DNA of 64,000 nt from Lingula anatina (GCF_001039355.2 NW_019774414.1:4278-68277); one strand, 5' to 3'. Counted from the first letter of the stretch, positions 1 to 11,729 are shown. The notes: generated by a model from the sequence alone, not told the origin. Numbers and translations: made by a program.

Positions 1-255
1 TAAAGTTGTTGTCCTTAGTTCAGATGAAATTTGAAAGATCACACCAGCAGCAAGTATCCATGACCTTTAGTTTTTTTCTGTACAATTAAAGTGAACATTG
101 TATTTGTATAACTTGTATAAAGAAATAGAATACTGACAGTGTTAAGCTTTACAAGAAGTAGTATTTCATTCAAAATACTTGTACATAGTAAGGCCATAAT
201 TGTTGATTGTCTTATTTGATTTGATTTCTTATATAAACATGTACTTCTTATTTAG

Positions 256-558
<303 letters not shown>

Positions 559-842
559 TGATTACTCATAAAATGCTCCCAAAATTCCAGAACACTGCGA
601 TTGGAAATATTTTGTCATTCAGAGATAAATAGATTTCCATCACTTATAAACTAAAAATAGAAATAGCACCTTTCAGCTTATTTTGCTTGCTGCAGAAGAA
701 TTATTTTATCAAGGATATTTGGGTGGCAATAGGTTTCACTGTCCAGCATATCAAAAAGAGAGAGAAAAAAACTCACAAAAACTATTTTAAAAAAAAGCAG
801 AGAACATTGTGTGGTCACCAATTTCATTGTTATTTCAGCTAA

Positions 843-944
<102 letters not shown>

Positions 945-1925
945 AAAGGGCAATGACCACAACATGACTTGATTTGTATTATATCTCTTGTATATATGTG
1001 TACTCAAACGGACAGGACGGGATTGGATGGACAGTGATTATAAAGATACAGGACTAGATAAAGGAATCAAATCGTAATATATGTAAAAAAATATCATATA
1101 TATATGTGACAACTAAAATGGAAATCCTACCAGTTGATTTGGGACAAAATTCTAGAATTAGACTGAGAATATTTCACAATATTTTTATCAACAGTTGCCA
1201 ACTTGTGATATGAATTTGGGTTCTGTTTTGATGTGAAATTGAACTGGAAAAAGTTGTCTTTATATAAGTGTGCTGGTTAAAAAACAACAACAACAACACT
1301 GTGAATCACCAGTGTTCAATATGTATGAAACAAATTGATGCAATAGAACTTGAAAGTTGATGACAGCTTTAACAACCTAGCATTAAAAAATCCCTTGAGA
1401 TAATTTTTCCTCTGAAAATACTATATCTTGTGTAACATGGACTGAGTGTTCATCAACTAACATTATACCTTGATACTGCAGGCCTCATGTTATGTTTATC
1501 AATACTATTGTAGAACATGTCTTTATTTATTGTTGAATAGAAGTTGCCCTCTTCACTATATAGTGCACACTATGATGAGTATTCATATATTATACTTTGT
1601 AGCCATTTTGTTGACCAAATTTAGATTTCACTTTACCTGGAACAGCCATTTAGCAGTTTCAGTTGTACTATTTATCGTGAAGATTTTTATATCAGTAAAC
1701 ACAATGTGCTTTTGCCACACTCGTTTGTAACACTGGATTTTAATAGCATTTGGGAAGAAGTCCGAGAGATTTTCATTCTTTGAAAAAATTGTGACCTTTT
1801 AGTTGCTGGGTTGGTGCTTTTATTACTCTGTTCAGTTAAAGGATTCATGACCGGCATCTGATCGTTTCATTCATTTGTCATTTCATGTTAGTATTGGTGG
1901 AATAAACCGTAAACCAAATCCAGCC
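945..1925 (+). other. Probable 3' UTR of the GABARAP gene
   Basis: About 1 kb of AT-rich sequence follows the stop codon with no coding signal and no recognisable transposon end. A canonical AATAAA lies at 1901-1906, so cleavage about 15-25 bases later is likely. The end is inferred from that hexamer alone; another AATAAA near 2914 could be used instead. Confidence 0.45.
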
Positions 1926-3540
1926 TGTGTTATTTTGTTTGTAGTCAGTGGCTCCGTGATGGGGGCGTCTTTTTCTCTCCTTTTCAAACAAAGTGGCGGT
2001 TTAGGCCCCAATGTATATCCAACAATGAAGAAAACGACCATCAAAGAACTATATATATATATATACTTGTGAAAATGATAAAAGTTACATGCAAGGTCAA
2101 GTTTTTGCCACTTACAGATCATATATAATATGAAAATAATATGCCATCACATGGTTTCAAATAGCATTTTCTTAAAAGAAATGTCACAGGCCATTCAAAG
2201 TAGAAGTGGTAAGCGTGTGGCGGGGAGACAAGCTGTTTATTACCACAAATACACATTCCATGCTATCTCACTTATCAAAAGTGATAAGACTCGCGATTTT
2301 CAAAAGTATCATAGCATCCCGAACGATGTATCAGGCATCTAAGTGAAATGGTAGATCTCAACTATCACAATTTGCGAATTTATCTACAAATTATAAACCA
2401 AGAAGCTTTTAACTACATATTGCAACCAGGACCGAGCGCGGATTTTTTTCAGATACAGATTGACACATAAACTGTTCAAGTCTTTCTCTACAATTAATTT
2501 TCCTTAAGTTCAAAGTAAAATTTTGTTATCAGATATAAAAACCGATCGCATTTAAAAGCACTCTGGTGCTAAAAATACGTATCTTGGCAGATATTTGACG
2601 CTGTAATTGTTTATCACAAAGGTATTATCTGAGCTATCTGCGACATTAGCCATTGTTCCTACGCCCGTAGATTTTTGTCAGAATGTGTGAGTGTTAGTGG
2701 CCCAATATGGCCATTGGATTTTTTATATCAGTTTTCCAATTTTTTTCTGAAATGTAAATGTTACATGATTCTTTATAAAAACCAAGGTCTTGTTATTCCT
2801 AATATTTACAATTATTGAAGTTTTTAGTCAGATACGCGAATCCTGATTTGGACCAGTAGATTTAACGAAAGTGGTGGCCCAAATGTCCAGTAAAAGTTCA
2901 TGGCGCAGATTGAAAATAAACAGTGAAAAACGTTTCCAAAACCTTGTTCGCTATATAGCAGACTTAACCTGTTTTCTCTAGTATATTTCGCATTGAATTA
3001 GTTTCTATAGGTAATTTGGTATTGCATGTTCTAAATTATCCAAATATGCCTACAATGCATGTATAAAATAGTGTTTTCTGTTGCTGACTGATAAATATAT
3101 TGTGATTCCATGATAGTTTGACATTTCTGAAGTAATATTATTCAGTGCTTATTTTACGACCTTTTATAAAATCTAGTGACAAGCAATCTAAAGTCGCCCC
3201 CCAGGATGTCATCCATAAAAAAAGAAAAAATTACAAAAGATTATCATAATTCTTTACACCGTAGGAGATAAATCAAAGAACAAAACCAGTGATGGTTGAA
3301 TTTTCAAAGTGAGTAAAACGTTTCCACAGATGGACGTTTTGCATTTGTGACAATAACGTATGTTCCTTTTTGTGGTTAGAATATGAATTATTTTTTATTA
3401 TTCATCGTTCCAGGAGAGTGAAACTTTGATACAAACTGGGGAAAAAGGAAAAGGCTAATGGAATATAAGCCCCCGTCCCCCTTAACCACTCCACATTTTT
3501 TTCAAAAGCCGTTGGGGACCGTTTAATGGAGAAGTTGATT
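1926..3540. other. Intergenic AT-rich stretch without recognised genes
   Basis: The region between the GABARAP 3' end and the first MITE contains only short chance ORFs, a small (TA)n run near 2050, and unique-looking AT-rich DNA. I see no splice-bounded exon or repeat family in it. Confidence 0.5.
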
Positions 3541-3547
3541 TTGACCA

Positions 3548-3658
3548 TACAACAATGGTCAAAAAGGTTGTCCCACCCCTAATTCCAGTGACGTGGATCA
3601 TTTGTAAATAAAAGCACATGGAATTGGGGGTGGGACAGCCCTTGTGACCAATGTTGTA
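3548..3658. mobile_element. 111-bp palindromic MITE related to the 10-kb Tc1/mariner-like element
   Basis: The ends read TACAACAATGGTC and GACCAATGTTGTA and continue as inverted repeats through the shared ggttgtcccacccc / ggggtgggacagcc block. The terminal TA at each side suggests a TA target duplication, as in Tc1/mariner elements. The same ends and about 50 bases inward occur at 10086 and 11729, so this is a non-autonomous deletion derivative of that element. Confidence 0.8.
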
Positions 3659-3800
3659 GAAATCAAAATTTCTCTTTATTTAAATTCGGTTCAACCCTTT
3701 CAACCAAACATAATTCTTAGGAATTTAATAAAAGTATTAAAAAGTAACGGACTGATTCAGCCTATAGCCAATGCGCATTTATTAATGAAAATAAACTAAT

Positions 3801-4661
3801 TTACAAAAATTTATCCAGCTTATAATCGAACAACTCAGCATCTCTTGCGTATATGGCCCACACGTCTTGCAACAGCTTTTTATCAATTTTCTCGTAGTAT
3901 CGCTTAGCTAGGTCGCTAGTTTTTGACGTCTGCTCGGAGGGCGGATACCTGACCACGTGATCTGCCGATATGAGACGCAGAATGTTATTGGCGTCCTCTT
4001 CAATGGTTTCGTATTTTCCGACGATGTCATACGCTATTGCACAAGGGTAAGCCAGCTCCATATACGGTCTCCAATGAACATCGAGCTGAATGTTTTTCCT
4101 ATGCTCAGAAAGAATGAATTTCAAAAATTCTGTAAAAGTAACATTGGACCCTGTTTCCAATTCCGCTTTGGAAGCGTTCGCCTTGAAATTTTTCACGATC
4201 TGCTTGCCAACAGATCTCATGTAATATACGTTATCACCAGTCTCCAGTTTGTCTCGATAAGCGGACAATATCCTCTCCAAGGGGTGGCGCACAAACATGA
4301 ACTTCAAGTAATGTTTTAAACGAAAACGAACCCCGAATTTTGTGAATGAGGAAAGGAGCTGCAGTCGATATTGTATGCTGCCATGGTGGAGCTCAAACTG
4401 ATCCAAGCTTCTTAGATCAGTTTTATTTACATTAGCAGACAGTACTAGGATTAGCCTCTTCCAATTACTGCAACCGACTTTGGGTATGGAGCAAAAGACA
4501 ATTCGGCTTCGATCTTCCACATAAAACTGGCCAATCATGTTGTCATTGAAGTCTCGTTGCAAATAATACTTCTTGCACGTGTTCCTAACGTGCTGAGTGC
4601 GTCTGCGCATCTTTTCCCGCCATTCCTGTGGAACATTTTTGTTTTGACTAGGAATTAATTC
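3801..4661 (-). CDS. Carbohydrate sulfotransferase (CHST8/9/11-14-like), 3'-terminal exon
   Basis: This Golgi-lumen enzyme family transfers sulfate from PAPS to a hydroxyl of a GalNAc-containing glycan, such as chondroitin/dermatan. The exon encodes 286 residues ending KLDKFL. The 5'-phosphosulfate-binding loop is visible as SIPKVGCSNWKRL and the 3'-phosphate-binding motif as FVRHPLERILSAYRDKL. The family's late conserved block HWRPYMELAYPC...YDIVGKYETIEED is also present. A stem motif with TCKK precedes the catalytic domain. Typical members are about 350-420 residues, so the cytoplasmic tail, membrane anchor and part of the stem come from upstream exons. The reading frame has no ATG at its start and opens at a clean acceptor (ctttgcag/GAATT) in phase 0. 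The poly(A) signal AATAAA (plus strand tttatt, 3778-3783) lies only about 18 bases after the stop. The exact substrate cannot be told from sequence. Confidence 0.93.
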   Translation of the reverse strand, partial: ELIPSQNKNVPQEWREKMRRRTQHVRNTCKKYYLQRDFNDNMIGQFYVEDRSRIVFCSIPKVGCSNWKRLILVLSANVNKTDLRSLDQFELHHGSIQYRLQLLSSFTKFGVRFRLKHYLKFMFVRHPLERILSAYRDKLETGDNVYYMRSVGKQIVKNFKANASKAELETGSNVTFTEFLKFILSEHRKNIQLDVHWRPYMELAYPCAIAYDIVGKYETIEEDANNILRLISADHVVRYPPSEQTSKTSDLAKRYYEKIDKKLLQDVWAIYARDAELFDYKLDKFL

Positions 4662-5295
4662 CTGCAAAGAAGTTATCGTATGGATTTTAAGAAAAGTAAA
4701 AGAAAAAGAATGAACACTTTATACAATAAGTTAATATACTTTGTCAATTGTTTGAAAATAAATTAAATGACGAATGAATGAATGAATGAATGATTAACAA
4801 AATGAAAGAATAAAAATCAGTTGGGAGGGTGAATGAATGAAATTAATAGAATGGCAGTTTAAAGGACTTATCAGAAATATAAGTATTTTTTTGCTACATC
4901 TTTAACTCCAAGTCAACACTTGATTTATTATCGGTTCAGCCTGAGCATGAGTGAAAATTTCAAATTAAGTTCTTTTTTACCTCCAAAGAACAAAAAATTA
5001 GGCCAGTGCGTTAGAACAATATAATTACACGATATGCTACAAGAAGATAAAACGGAGTTTGTGTTGTTTTTAGGTCATGCAAATACGCCCTTCTTCAGTG
5101 TGGCTGTTTGATAAAAAAACCTGATACATGAACAAAGGGTTGAACGATGTATCCTAAGCGAAGTCTTGATATTTTTGGGAATTTTAATTTACATATTTTT
5201 CGTTTGTAAAGACAGCAATGCCACTGTCAGACCTTGGTGCTATGCTTTTGAATGCTCCGGCTTTAATGTGCATCGAAGAACAGTGGAAGCCACAC
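4662..5295. other. Sulfotransferase intron sequence
   Basis: This AT-rich stretch lies upstream (minus sense) of the sulfotransferase terminal exon and contains a few gaatgaat repeats near 4771-4795. I find no additional coding exon with both splice sites and a compatible phase. Confidence 0.4.
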
Positions 5296-5558
5296 TAAGG
5301 CTTCGTTCACATGCAATGTCTATTTTCTAAATTCTATTTTCTATTCGCGCTATCTTATGATCACGGTCTGTGCCCTGAATATCCCGCCGCGTAATTACTG
5401 GCAGCGCGAGCCAGTTACTTATAGTAACTTATAGTAACTGGCTCGCGCTGCCAGTAATTACGCCGCGGGATATTCAGTGCACAGACCGTGATCATAAGAT
5501 ATACCGCGAATAGAAAATAGAATTTAGAAAATAGACATTGCATGTGAACGAAGCCTTA
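5296..5558. mobile_element. 263-bp near-perfect hairpin (foldback) MITE
   Basis: The left arm begins TAAGGCTTCGTTCACATGCA and the right arm is its reverse complement, ending TGCATGTGAACGAAGCCTTA. The arms are about 115 bases each with only a few mismatches and meet at a short loop of tandem ttatagtaac repeats. It has no coding capacity. A truncated start of the same element sits at 23173 beside an assembly N. Confidence 0.9.
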
Positions 5559-5744
5559 ATGCCCCTAAAATAGGGGGAATTTAATAGCTCAGTACCTGGG
5601 GCAAAGACCCTTTCATGCGTTCATTTGGGACGAATAAAGCCTAGATGTGTAGCTACTCCATGCACACATCACTTTAAGTATACCATCTTATTTTTCAAGC
5701 GAATAAAGACAAAAATGTCAAGATTCATCCCTCACTCAGGATAT

Positions 5745-5790
5745 TTAACCCCCCCCCCCCCATCATTGTACTCTGAAAGGGGGGGGGGGC
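5745..5790. repeat. Poly-C and poly-G tracts in inverted arrangement
   Basis: A run of C near 5751-5761 is followed about 20 bases later by a run of G near 5779-5789, so the two could pair. Many similar homopolymer runs occur in the window (8979, 20698, 26087, 33207, 48177), and their lengths are probably unreliable in the assembly. Confidence 0.7.
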
Positions 5791-5913
5791 GAATCTGGAA
5801 AAAGTCTACGCACTCATTATTGAAAACTTGTGAGAAGGATGATAAAAATGGATGGCCCTAAGATGAAGACGTTATGCCAATGAAGATTCCCAAAATGAAC
5901 AAATGCCACTCAC

Positions 5914-5999
5914 CCTGTATTTCACACTGGAATTCTGCGCAATGACACCCTGAAGGCACCGTGAATCCGAAGGTAGCACGTTTAACTGCGTCACAGCGG
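5914..5999 (-). CDS. Exon of unrecognised Cys-containing protein (exon 3)
   Basis: The exon is bounded by a strong acceptor (a T-rich tract then cttgcag) and a consensus donor (ACAGG/GTGAGT). In the frame that joins the upstream exon it reads CRCDAVKRATFGFTVPSGCH and then CAEFQCEIQ, giving a CxC...CxC...C pattern. I do not recognise the family; the spacing is reminiscent of the end of a cystine-knot or disulfide-rich secreted domain, but this is only a visual impression. If the donor is not used, the frame runs on for 18 more residues, mostly hydrophobic, to a stop at 5858. No acceptor of matching phase was found downstream, so the 3' end of the gene is unresolved. Confidence 0.55.
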
Positions 6000-6082
6000 C
6001 TGCAAGATTTCAAAATAGAAAAAATACAATATATTATCATTTCAGAAACAAACAAAATGTTTTTGTATGGTTTTTGACTCAC

Positions 6083-6137
6083 CAGTGGATTTTCTGCGCA
6101 TATGTGTTTAGGTAAAGGCCTTTGCGTTGAATTTGCT
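6083..6137 (-). CDS. Exon of unrecognised Cys-containing protein (exon 2)
   Basis: The donor is CCACTG/GTGAGT. Two acceptors are possible: tgcag at 6164-6165, giving an 81-base exon, or tgtag at 6138-6139, giving 55 bases. Only the second matches the phase of the upstream signal-anchor exon. It then reads EQIQRKGLYLNTYAQKIH and joins exon 3 to form HCRCDAVK. The longer version is open in the same frame but would need an additional exon to fix the phase. The polypyrimidine tract is weak for both, so the 5' boundary is uncertain. Confidence 0.5.
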
Positions 6138-6965
6138 CTACATGTAGTCGACTCAATGGTGACCTGCATTCGAAAACATTTTAATTCTCCTTTAATGTTT
6201 ATTTTAGTATTATTCAATCAGGAATGTAATTTCAACACTAAGAAACGAAGTATAGGCCTATAACAAACCTAGATATTATACAAATTATAGACTTAGTAAA
6301 GAAGATATTATGATTAAAGACAGTAAAACCCATGAACGATCCCCTTAACCATTGCAATATTTCCCCCGCTTTTTTTCTCGCTGGAACGCAGAAATTTATT
6401 TTCGGTCCTATAACAAAACTTCTAGCTGTCCCCTCTCCTTTACGGCACTTATACAAAAATTCAAAGTAAAAAAACAAGAAATGAATCAAGAAAGAATTTT
6501 AACAGCATTTTGTTAGAATGGATGTTACTTGGCCTTCTATTTTCTCCTATTTAACGTAACTAAAAAATGACGCAGGCACGCTGCAATGTAGAAATTGCCA
6601 CGTGTCTTAGCTCTGTACATCTTTCACATTTGACCCACGAGCGCTGCACTCTGAAGCAAGTTTAGGAGGTAATCAAGCCATAAGTACCTGCGGTCAAACG
6701 TAAAAGTGACTTCAGTATTCATTTCAGTCTGAAAGTCTGGAAGACACCCCATAACAAGCGAAAGAAGTGCGTTTTAAGGAAAATATGGTAATTTGTACAC
6801 TAAAACCCCTCAATAAAATATTGCTACATGGGCGGAAAAACTAAAACGCGTAATGTAAGGCATGTGCATCACCTTGCGGTCTTTGTTTTTATGAATTTCC
6901 CATCCATCCTAGAATGAAACTTAGAAGAAGAACAGTTTAGTTTTCTCTACATAATTAAATGGCGT

Positions 6966-6999
6966 GGGTGCACACTGTATCCGGAGATTAACAAAAAAA

Positions 7000-7030
<31 letters not shown>
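6966..7030. repeat. (TAAA)n microsatellite
   Basis: A run of taaa/aaat units between 6990 and 7030 lies in the intron of the Cys-exon gene. It creates spurious Ile/Tyr/Leu-rich minus-strand ORFs. Confidence 0.8.
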
Positions 7031-7031
<1 letters not shown>

Positions 7032-7268
7032 AACAAAATAAAAAAAGCCCCCAGTAAAGCAAACTGTGCTCTTTACAAAGGTCTTTACTCTCAGTGATGA
7101 CTGCAACCCTAACGTACGTCAAATTAAAATTTATTATGGTCCGTTTATTCTTAAAACTCAAAAACCCGCATCGGTAAGTCGTGTTTGTGTAGTCGGCTAT
7201 ACGATTTTCAAGAACACTCTGTGTTTAGCCCAAGACTGTGAAGCAAGTCCTCGGGCCTATGTAAGGGC

Positions 7269-7478
7269 GTATTCCCAGAGCTTTTAGATCGATCTATCCC
7301 CACGGGGAGTCTCACTAGATTACTGTCAGATAATCCGGCTTAAATGTCCGTCCCGCCTACTACAAGCTGTAAGGGGGTAATTAACTTTCGTGCCCGCTCG
7401 GCTGACAGCTATTTAGCGTGAACCCCCAGGGAGTTAGGTCGATCTAAAGTAGATCAATCTAATCTCTGGGAATGGGGT
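7269..7478. mobile_element. Palindromic MITE, family A (gatcgatct type), copy 1
   Basis: This is an element of about 210 bp with inverted ends (attcccagagcttttagatc and its complement, ending ctctgggaat). Internal landmarks are shared by all copies: ccacggggagtctcactaga, gctgtaagggggtaattaac, and gtgaacccccagggagttag. Further copies are at 28235, 29333, 30064, 42889 and 53631. It has no coding capacity. Confidence 0.88.
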
Positions 7479-7629
7479 CTTAAATCATAGACCGTATGCT
7501 TCAATACCTTATAAGTTAACGGTTAACCGAGCGCAAGGGACTTAATGTAGAGGTCTTCATGTACGTTTCTCTTGAGTTTGGAAAAGATATTTAATTAATA
7601 TGATTCTTTCATTTTGACGTCAAACTTAC

Positions 7630-7723
7630 CCATGTGCACAACCAGCGTAAAGATGGCGCAGATCAAGACAGCCCCAAGTACGAGAGACAATTTGTTAACT
7701 GACACAAAGCTTGACGCCGTCAT
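7630..7723 (-). CDS. Signal-peptide or signal-anchor exon of an unrecognised protein (exon 1)
   Basis: The exon starts with ATG at 7723 and ends at a consensus donor (CATGG/GTAAGT). It encodes 31 residues, MTASSFVSVNK followed by a 20-residue hydrophobic stretch (LSLVLGAVLICAIFTLVVHM). This could be a cleaved signal peptide or the anchor of a type II membrane protein. It lies upstream of both the small Cys exons and the sulfotransferase exon. Its phase (1) does not join the sulfotransferase exon (phase 0) directly, but it does join exon 2 through the inner acceptor. I therefore place it in the unrecognised gene, with the sulfotransferase as the less likely owner. Confidence 0.55.
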
Positions 7724-9033
7724 CCTGTGTGTATTTCCTTGGCATCGAAACATATCACAAAATAAAACAGCCTTCTAATGCAGAAACCGTAACTTCTTTT
7801 TAATGCTCCACTCCTTCTTAACCATTTCTTAATTCACATCAGATTGGGGGTACTTTTGAAAGTAGAAGATCTAGTGTGTTACCAAATGTCTCTTCCTGTT
7901 AGTCAGCACAGTAGTTTTCCGGATGCCTACTAGTAAATCAGTCCTGTATCTTCCAGAATGTCTTCAATTACGAAGTATTTTCAGCAATGATATAACAAGA
8001 TGTGGAAAATCTCATACGGCAAATCCTTCAACAGTCCATTTTCCCCAGTTGGTGCTGTACCAGTTCCTTTTCGCCAAAACTGCCTCGAAAAAAGAACAGG
8101 TTAGACTTTTCTGCCAGTCGCCGAAAACTTATCAGGTTGTTCGCTAATGCTGTGGGTAGATCCAGAGAGTTTCTGCGCCAATAAGCAAGATTTTCCACCT
8201 GACTGGAGACAGTCTAACCCGAGTAATATTTGGACCAGATGCGAATCCACTGATGCTTGAACTCGAGCGCTGAGCGGCGGATTTCTTTCTTTACTGACTC
8301 AGATTCCTAAGAGCTGATTTAAATCCTTTGTTTATCTTCTGTTTAACAGCCTTCCGGATGAAGATGAAAAATAATTGAAAATATCTTCCGCAGCCTCCGC
8401 CCCATACGCTCGCACCGCCGAACTCCCCTCAGCCGTAAAAAGACAGGCATATTCTTAAATTGAAATTCACTTTTCACCCAGCTGTTGTTTCGACCCTGAG
8501 CATTTTAATTAAAATGAAGCCAGACTTAAGAGCGATTTACTTAATCTCAACCTGAAAATAAACCCTTTTCATTAGAAAATAAATCTCTTCAGCGAATACA
8601 GAGTTCGCATTTAAGTCGCGATTTATTTGATTGTCTTACCGGCGTTCAAGATATGATACCATTGATTCCTTAATCGTGCTTGTCAATGGGAGACGTAGAT
8701 TAAAATTAAAGAGACACAGAAATGTTCCGTAGGTTTTACAGGTGTCTCTCTCCTCATAATCGGAAATCACACAGGCAAACATTTTTGTAAGCATCGGAAG
8801 CTGACGACGCAAGGCAAATCTGATAAAGATGCTTTGACGCTTAATCTCGAATGCTCATCTAATTTCCTAAAGATGCCCACTAAACGGTCTTGTTTACTGT
8901 TATTATGGACACTTTTTCCTTCATTTGGTATGGTATTTCAGCTGAGCATAGGGGCCAGGGTGGATAGGCGCAAGGTTGGGGGGGGGGGGGGGTAATTAAT
9001 ACTGGGCCATATGGTTCAAATGATATATCTATT
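7724..9033. other. Intergenic sequence upstream of the signal-anchor exon
   Basis: No TATA box is obvious just upstream of the ATG at 7723 (minus strand). The rest is unique-looking DNA with short chance ORFs and a poly-G tract near 8979. Confidence 0.4.
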
Positions 9034-9303
9034 CAGGGGCGGGTCCAGGATTATGTGAAAGGGGGGGAGGTCCGCGGATTTGAAGCTGACCCCACTCCCC
9101 CTCTTGGCAGGATATTGGGGGCCGTCTGAAGGGCCCCGAAAAATTTTGGTATTTTAGAGAGCGAACGGTGGCATTTAGTACTGTTTAGCAGTATGATTCA
9201 GCTGGTCAAAAGTCTAAATTCAAGAGGGGACCATTGGTATGATTTTTTTAGAAATCGAAGATGGGTCAGGACCCCATGACACCTCCCCCTGAATCCGCCA
9301 CTG
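9034..9303. mobile_element. hAT-like MITE with CAGGGGCGG / CCGCCACTG ends
   Basis: The element starts caggggcgggtccagg and ends cctgaatccgccactg, the CAG...CTG inverted ends typical of many hAT-derived MITEs. The interior includes agcgaacggtggcatttagt, which is matched by a fragment near 14665-14740 (agggcgaacggcgctatttg). An 8-base target duplication is not evident. Confidence 0.65.
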
Positions 9304-9412
9304 CTAATGAAACAAAAAATAAATAAAATGGATGTTATATAAAAAGGATAAATCATTGCACATAAAAAAATGAAAAGATAGATTGATAAGTAAATAAATA
9401 AATGAAGTGTGT

Positions 9413-9455
9413 TCGTGTGTGTGTGTATGTGTGTGTGTGTGTGTGTGTGTGTATT
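9413..9455. repeat. (TG)n microsatellite
   Basis: An alternating TG tract with a single interruption. It gives rise to spurious Thr-His ORFs on the minus strand. Confidence 0.9.
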
Positions 9456-9699
9456 GGGGGCAGAGTTAAAAAGGGTTGACACGGTTAACACCATCCCAAA
9501 GCCAAATACATGTTCTCCTGTAATCCCGGAGCCAAAGGAAATGTTTAAATTGAACTGAAAATAATAAGCCGTGGACTGTAAAATAAACGCGAGACATGTT
9601 AAGTTCTCATCGTTGTCATTCATGATGTGCTTTCAGTCTTTTTTTTTTTTTTTGTGTGGAAAGGGCCAATGAGCGTTCATTCGGCGGAATGTGCATGTG

Positions 9700-9744
9700 C
9701 GTATGTGTGTGTGTGTGTGTGTGTTTGTGCGTGTCTGTATTTCG

Positions 9745-9778
<34 letters not shown>

Positions 9779-9814
9779 GTGTGTGTGTGTGAGAGACAGA
9801 GAGAGAGAGAGAGT
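9700..9814. repeat. Compound (TG)n(GA)n microsatellite
   Basis: Several interrupted TG runs are followed by a GA run, preceded by a poly-T tract at 9639-9653. All long ORFs overlapping here are artefacts of the repeat. Confidence 0.9.
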
Positions 9815-10085
9815 AAGTGTGATTGGTGTACTGGTGCAGCCTCTGTATAACGCATTGCTGTAGTAGATCTTGCTGTACATCCTTGACAGACGCAAAATTG
9901 TGTCTTCAATAATAAGCGACACTGGCAGATACTTCTTTTGATATTGCGCCATTGCAGTCGACAGTAATAGTATTGACTAGTATGGGATATAGTATTGACA
10001 ATCCGCATTCAAAGCAAATCTTAAAAAGTTACCTTTTGAAGAGATATTATGATTAATTTTGAAATTGTTGAATTTGGACTTTTAA

Positions 10086-11729
10086 ATAAAACATTGGTCA
10101 AAAAGGTTGTCTCACCCCATTTCCATGTACTTTTATTTACAAATGATCATCTCACAGCTGTAAGTTGTTAGAAATAGTGCTTTTTATTACAGATACCGTG
10201 TCTAACATGATTAATGGTTTAAAAAAATACAAAATAGTGGTGCAAATATACACATTTTTTACCATTTAGTAAAATGTATAAGAGGTACCCCCTCAAATCC
10301 ACTGTTTCACTGTGACTTCTACAGATGTAAAGAAATGTCTATTAGATTAAAAAGACGCCTAAAATGTCACCAAATTCACACACAATTAGCATTAGGGCGT
10401 GCTCGTTAAAGATCACGTGCCTAACAGAGTGTGCGTACTGCAATTATCTCCTGTAGACGGCGCGACAAGCTTTCAACACGGGTAACAATTCTTTTATGTG
10501 GTATATTGTCCCATTCATCATCCTAAAGAGCGTGGCGGAATTGGTAATGATTTTTTGGGAATTGGTTCTCCTCTGCAATGCACACTCCAATTAATGCCAC
10601 AGGTGCTAAGTAGGATTAATATCAGGGCTCAAAGACGGTTGTCCCATCCTCAGAGCCCTGTGTTTCAGCAACAAATCGCTTGCCAGACGAGAGCTGTGAG
10701 CAAATGCGTTGTCACAATGAAGCCAGTAGCATCCCTGAAGTCACCTCTTGCAAATGGAGTGAGATTTCTGTTGAGAATGTTACATTAAGATGTCCCTGTT
10801 ATGTTTTGTTCCGAAAGGAACAATGTACTAATACCATGGGCTTGGAATGTTCTCCAAATGCGATATTATCCTACACACACCCTTCCAAAAGGCATTTTTA
10901 ACATGTCTATGGACCTTCATTTGAAGATCGATGTGATACAAGAAATAATTTGATTCTGCATCAAAACCGACTTCCTTCCAGTGATGGGTGGCCAGGTTCA
11001 CGTGCCTGTGGGATCACTGAACGTAGCATTCTCAGCTGATATCTCATTCCATCTTCAAGAACTGACTTTGGGGTTAACTCCAGGATTCATCATGACTGCA
11101 CACTTGCCCACACCTCTCGCCTGGCAAGTGTTTTTTTTTTTAAGAAATACAATGCTCTAAGGATGGAACCACCATCTTTGAGCCCTGATATTTAACTTAC
11201 TAATCAACTGTTACATGAATTGGAGTGTGCAATGCAAAGGAGTACCCATCCCATAAAAACCTGGACCAACTCCCCCAACTTGTTTAAGAAGAATGGGACA
11301 ATATCCAATAAAACAGAATTGTTACGCGTGTTGAAGGCTTGTCGCGCCGTCTACAGGAGATAATTGCAGTACGCGGTAGACGCACACGCTGTTGGGCACG
11401 TGACCTTTAACGAGCACATCCTAATGCTAATTGTGTGTGAATTTGGTGACATTTGATGGCGTCTTTTCAATTTAATAGACATTTCTTTACATCTGTAGAA
11501 GTCACAGTGAAACAGTGGATTTGAGGGGATACCTCTTATACATTTTACTAAATGGTATAAAATGTGTATATTTGCACCACTATTTTGTATTTTTTTAACA
11601 ATTAATCATGTTAGACACGGCATGTGTAATAAAAAGCACTATTTCTAACAATTTACAGCTGTGAGGTGATCATTTGTAAATAAGAGTACATGTAATGGGG
11701 GTGGGACAACCTTTTCGACCAATGTTGTA
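10086..11729. mobile_element. Degenerate Tc1/mariner-like DNA transposon with long inverted repeats
   Basis: The 1644-bp element is bounded by (ta)aaacattggtcaaaaagg on the left and gaccaatgttgta on the right. The inverted repeats extend at least 400 bases inward: the left-arm blocks around 10140-10200, 10350-10420 and 10440-10470 reappear as reverse complements at 11340-11470 and 11600-11690. The shared block ctcctgtagacggcgcgaca is one example. Length, TA-flanked ends and a homologous 111-bp MITE at 3548 fit the Tc1/mariner superfamily. The interior has no intact transposase frame, only broken ORFs, so the superfamily call rests on ends and size. Confidence 0.7.

Noticed and set aside
3957-4319. 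120-aa plus-strand ORF
   Set aside because: Antisense shadow of the sulfotransferase exon.
6238-6489. 83-aa minus ORF as a possible missing exon between the anchor exon and exon 2
   Set aside because: No convincing acceptor/donor pair of the needed phase could be placed in it.
4661-7723. Joining the signal-anchor and Cys exons directly to the sulfotransferase exon
   Set aside because: Exon 3 ends in phase 1 while the sulfotransferase exon starts in phase 0; the direct join gives an early stop.
9616-10008. Thr-His-rich and Cys-Val-rich ORFs around CA/TG tracts (also near 19.2, 28.7, 30.7, 37.4 and 45.9 kb)
   Set aside because: Composition is dictated by microsatellites; no splice sites or conserved domains.
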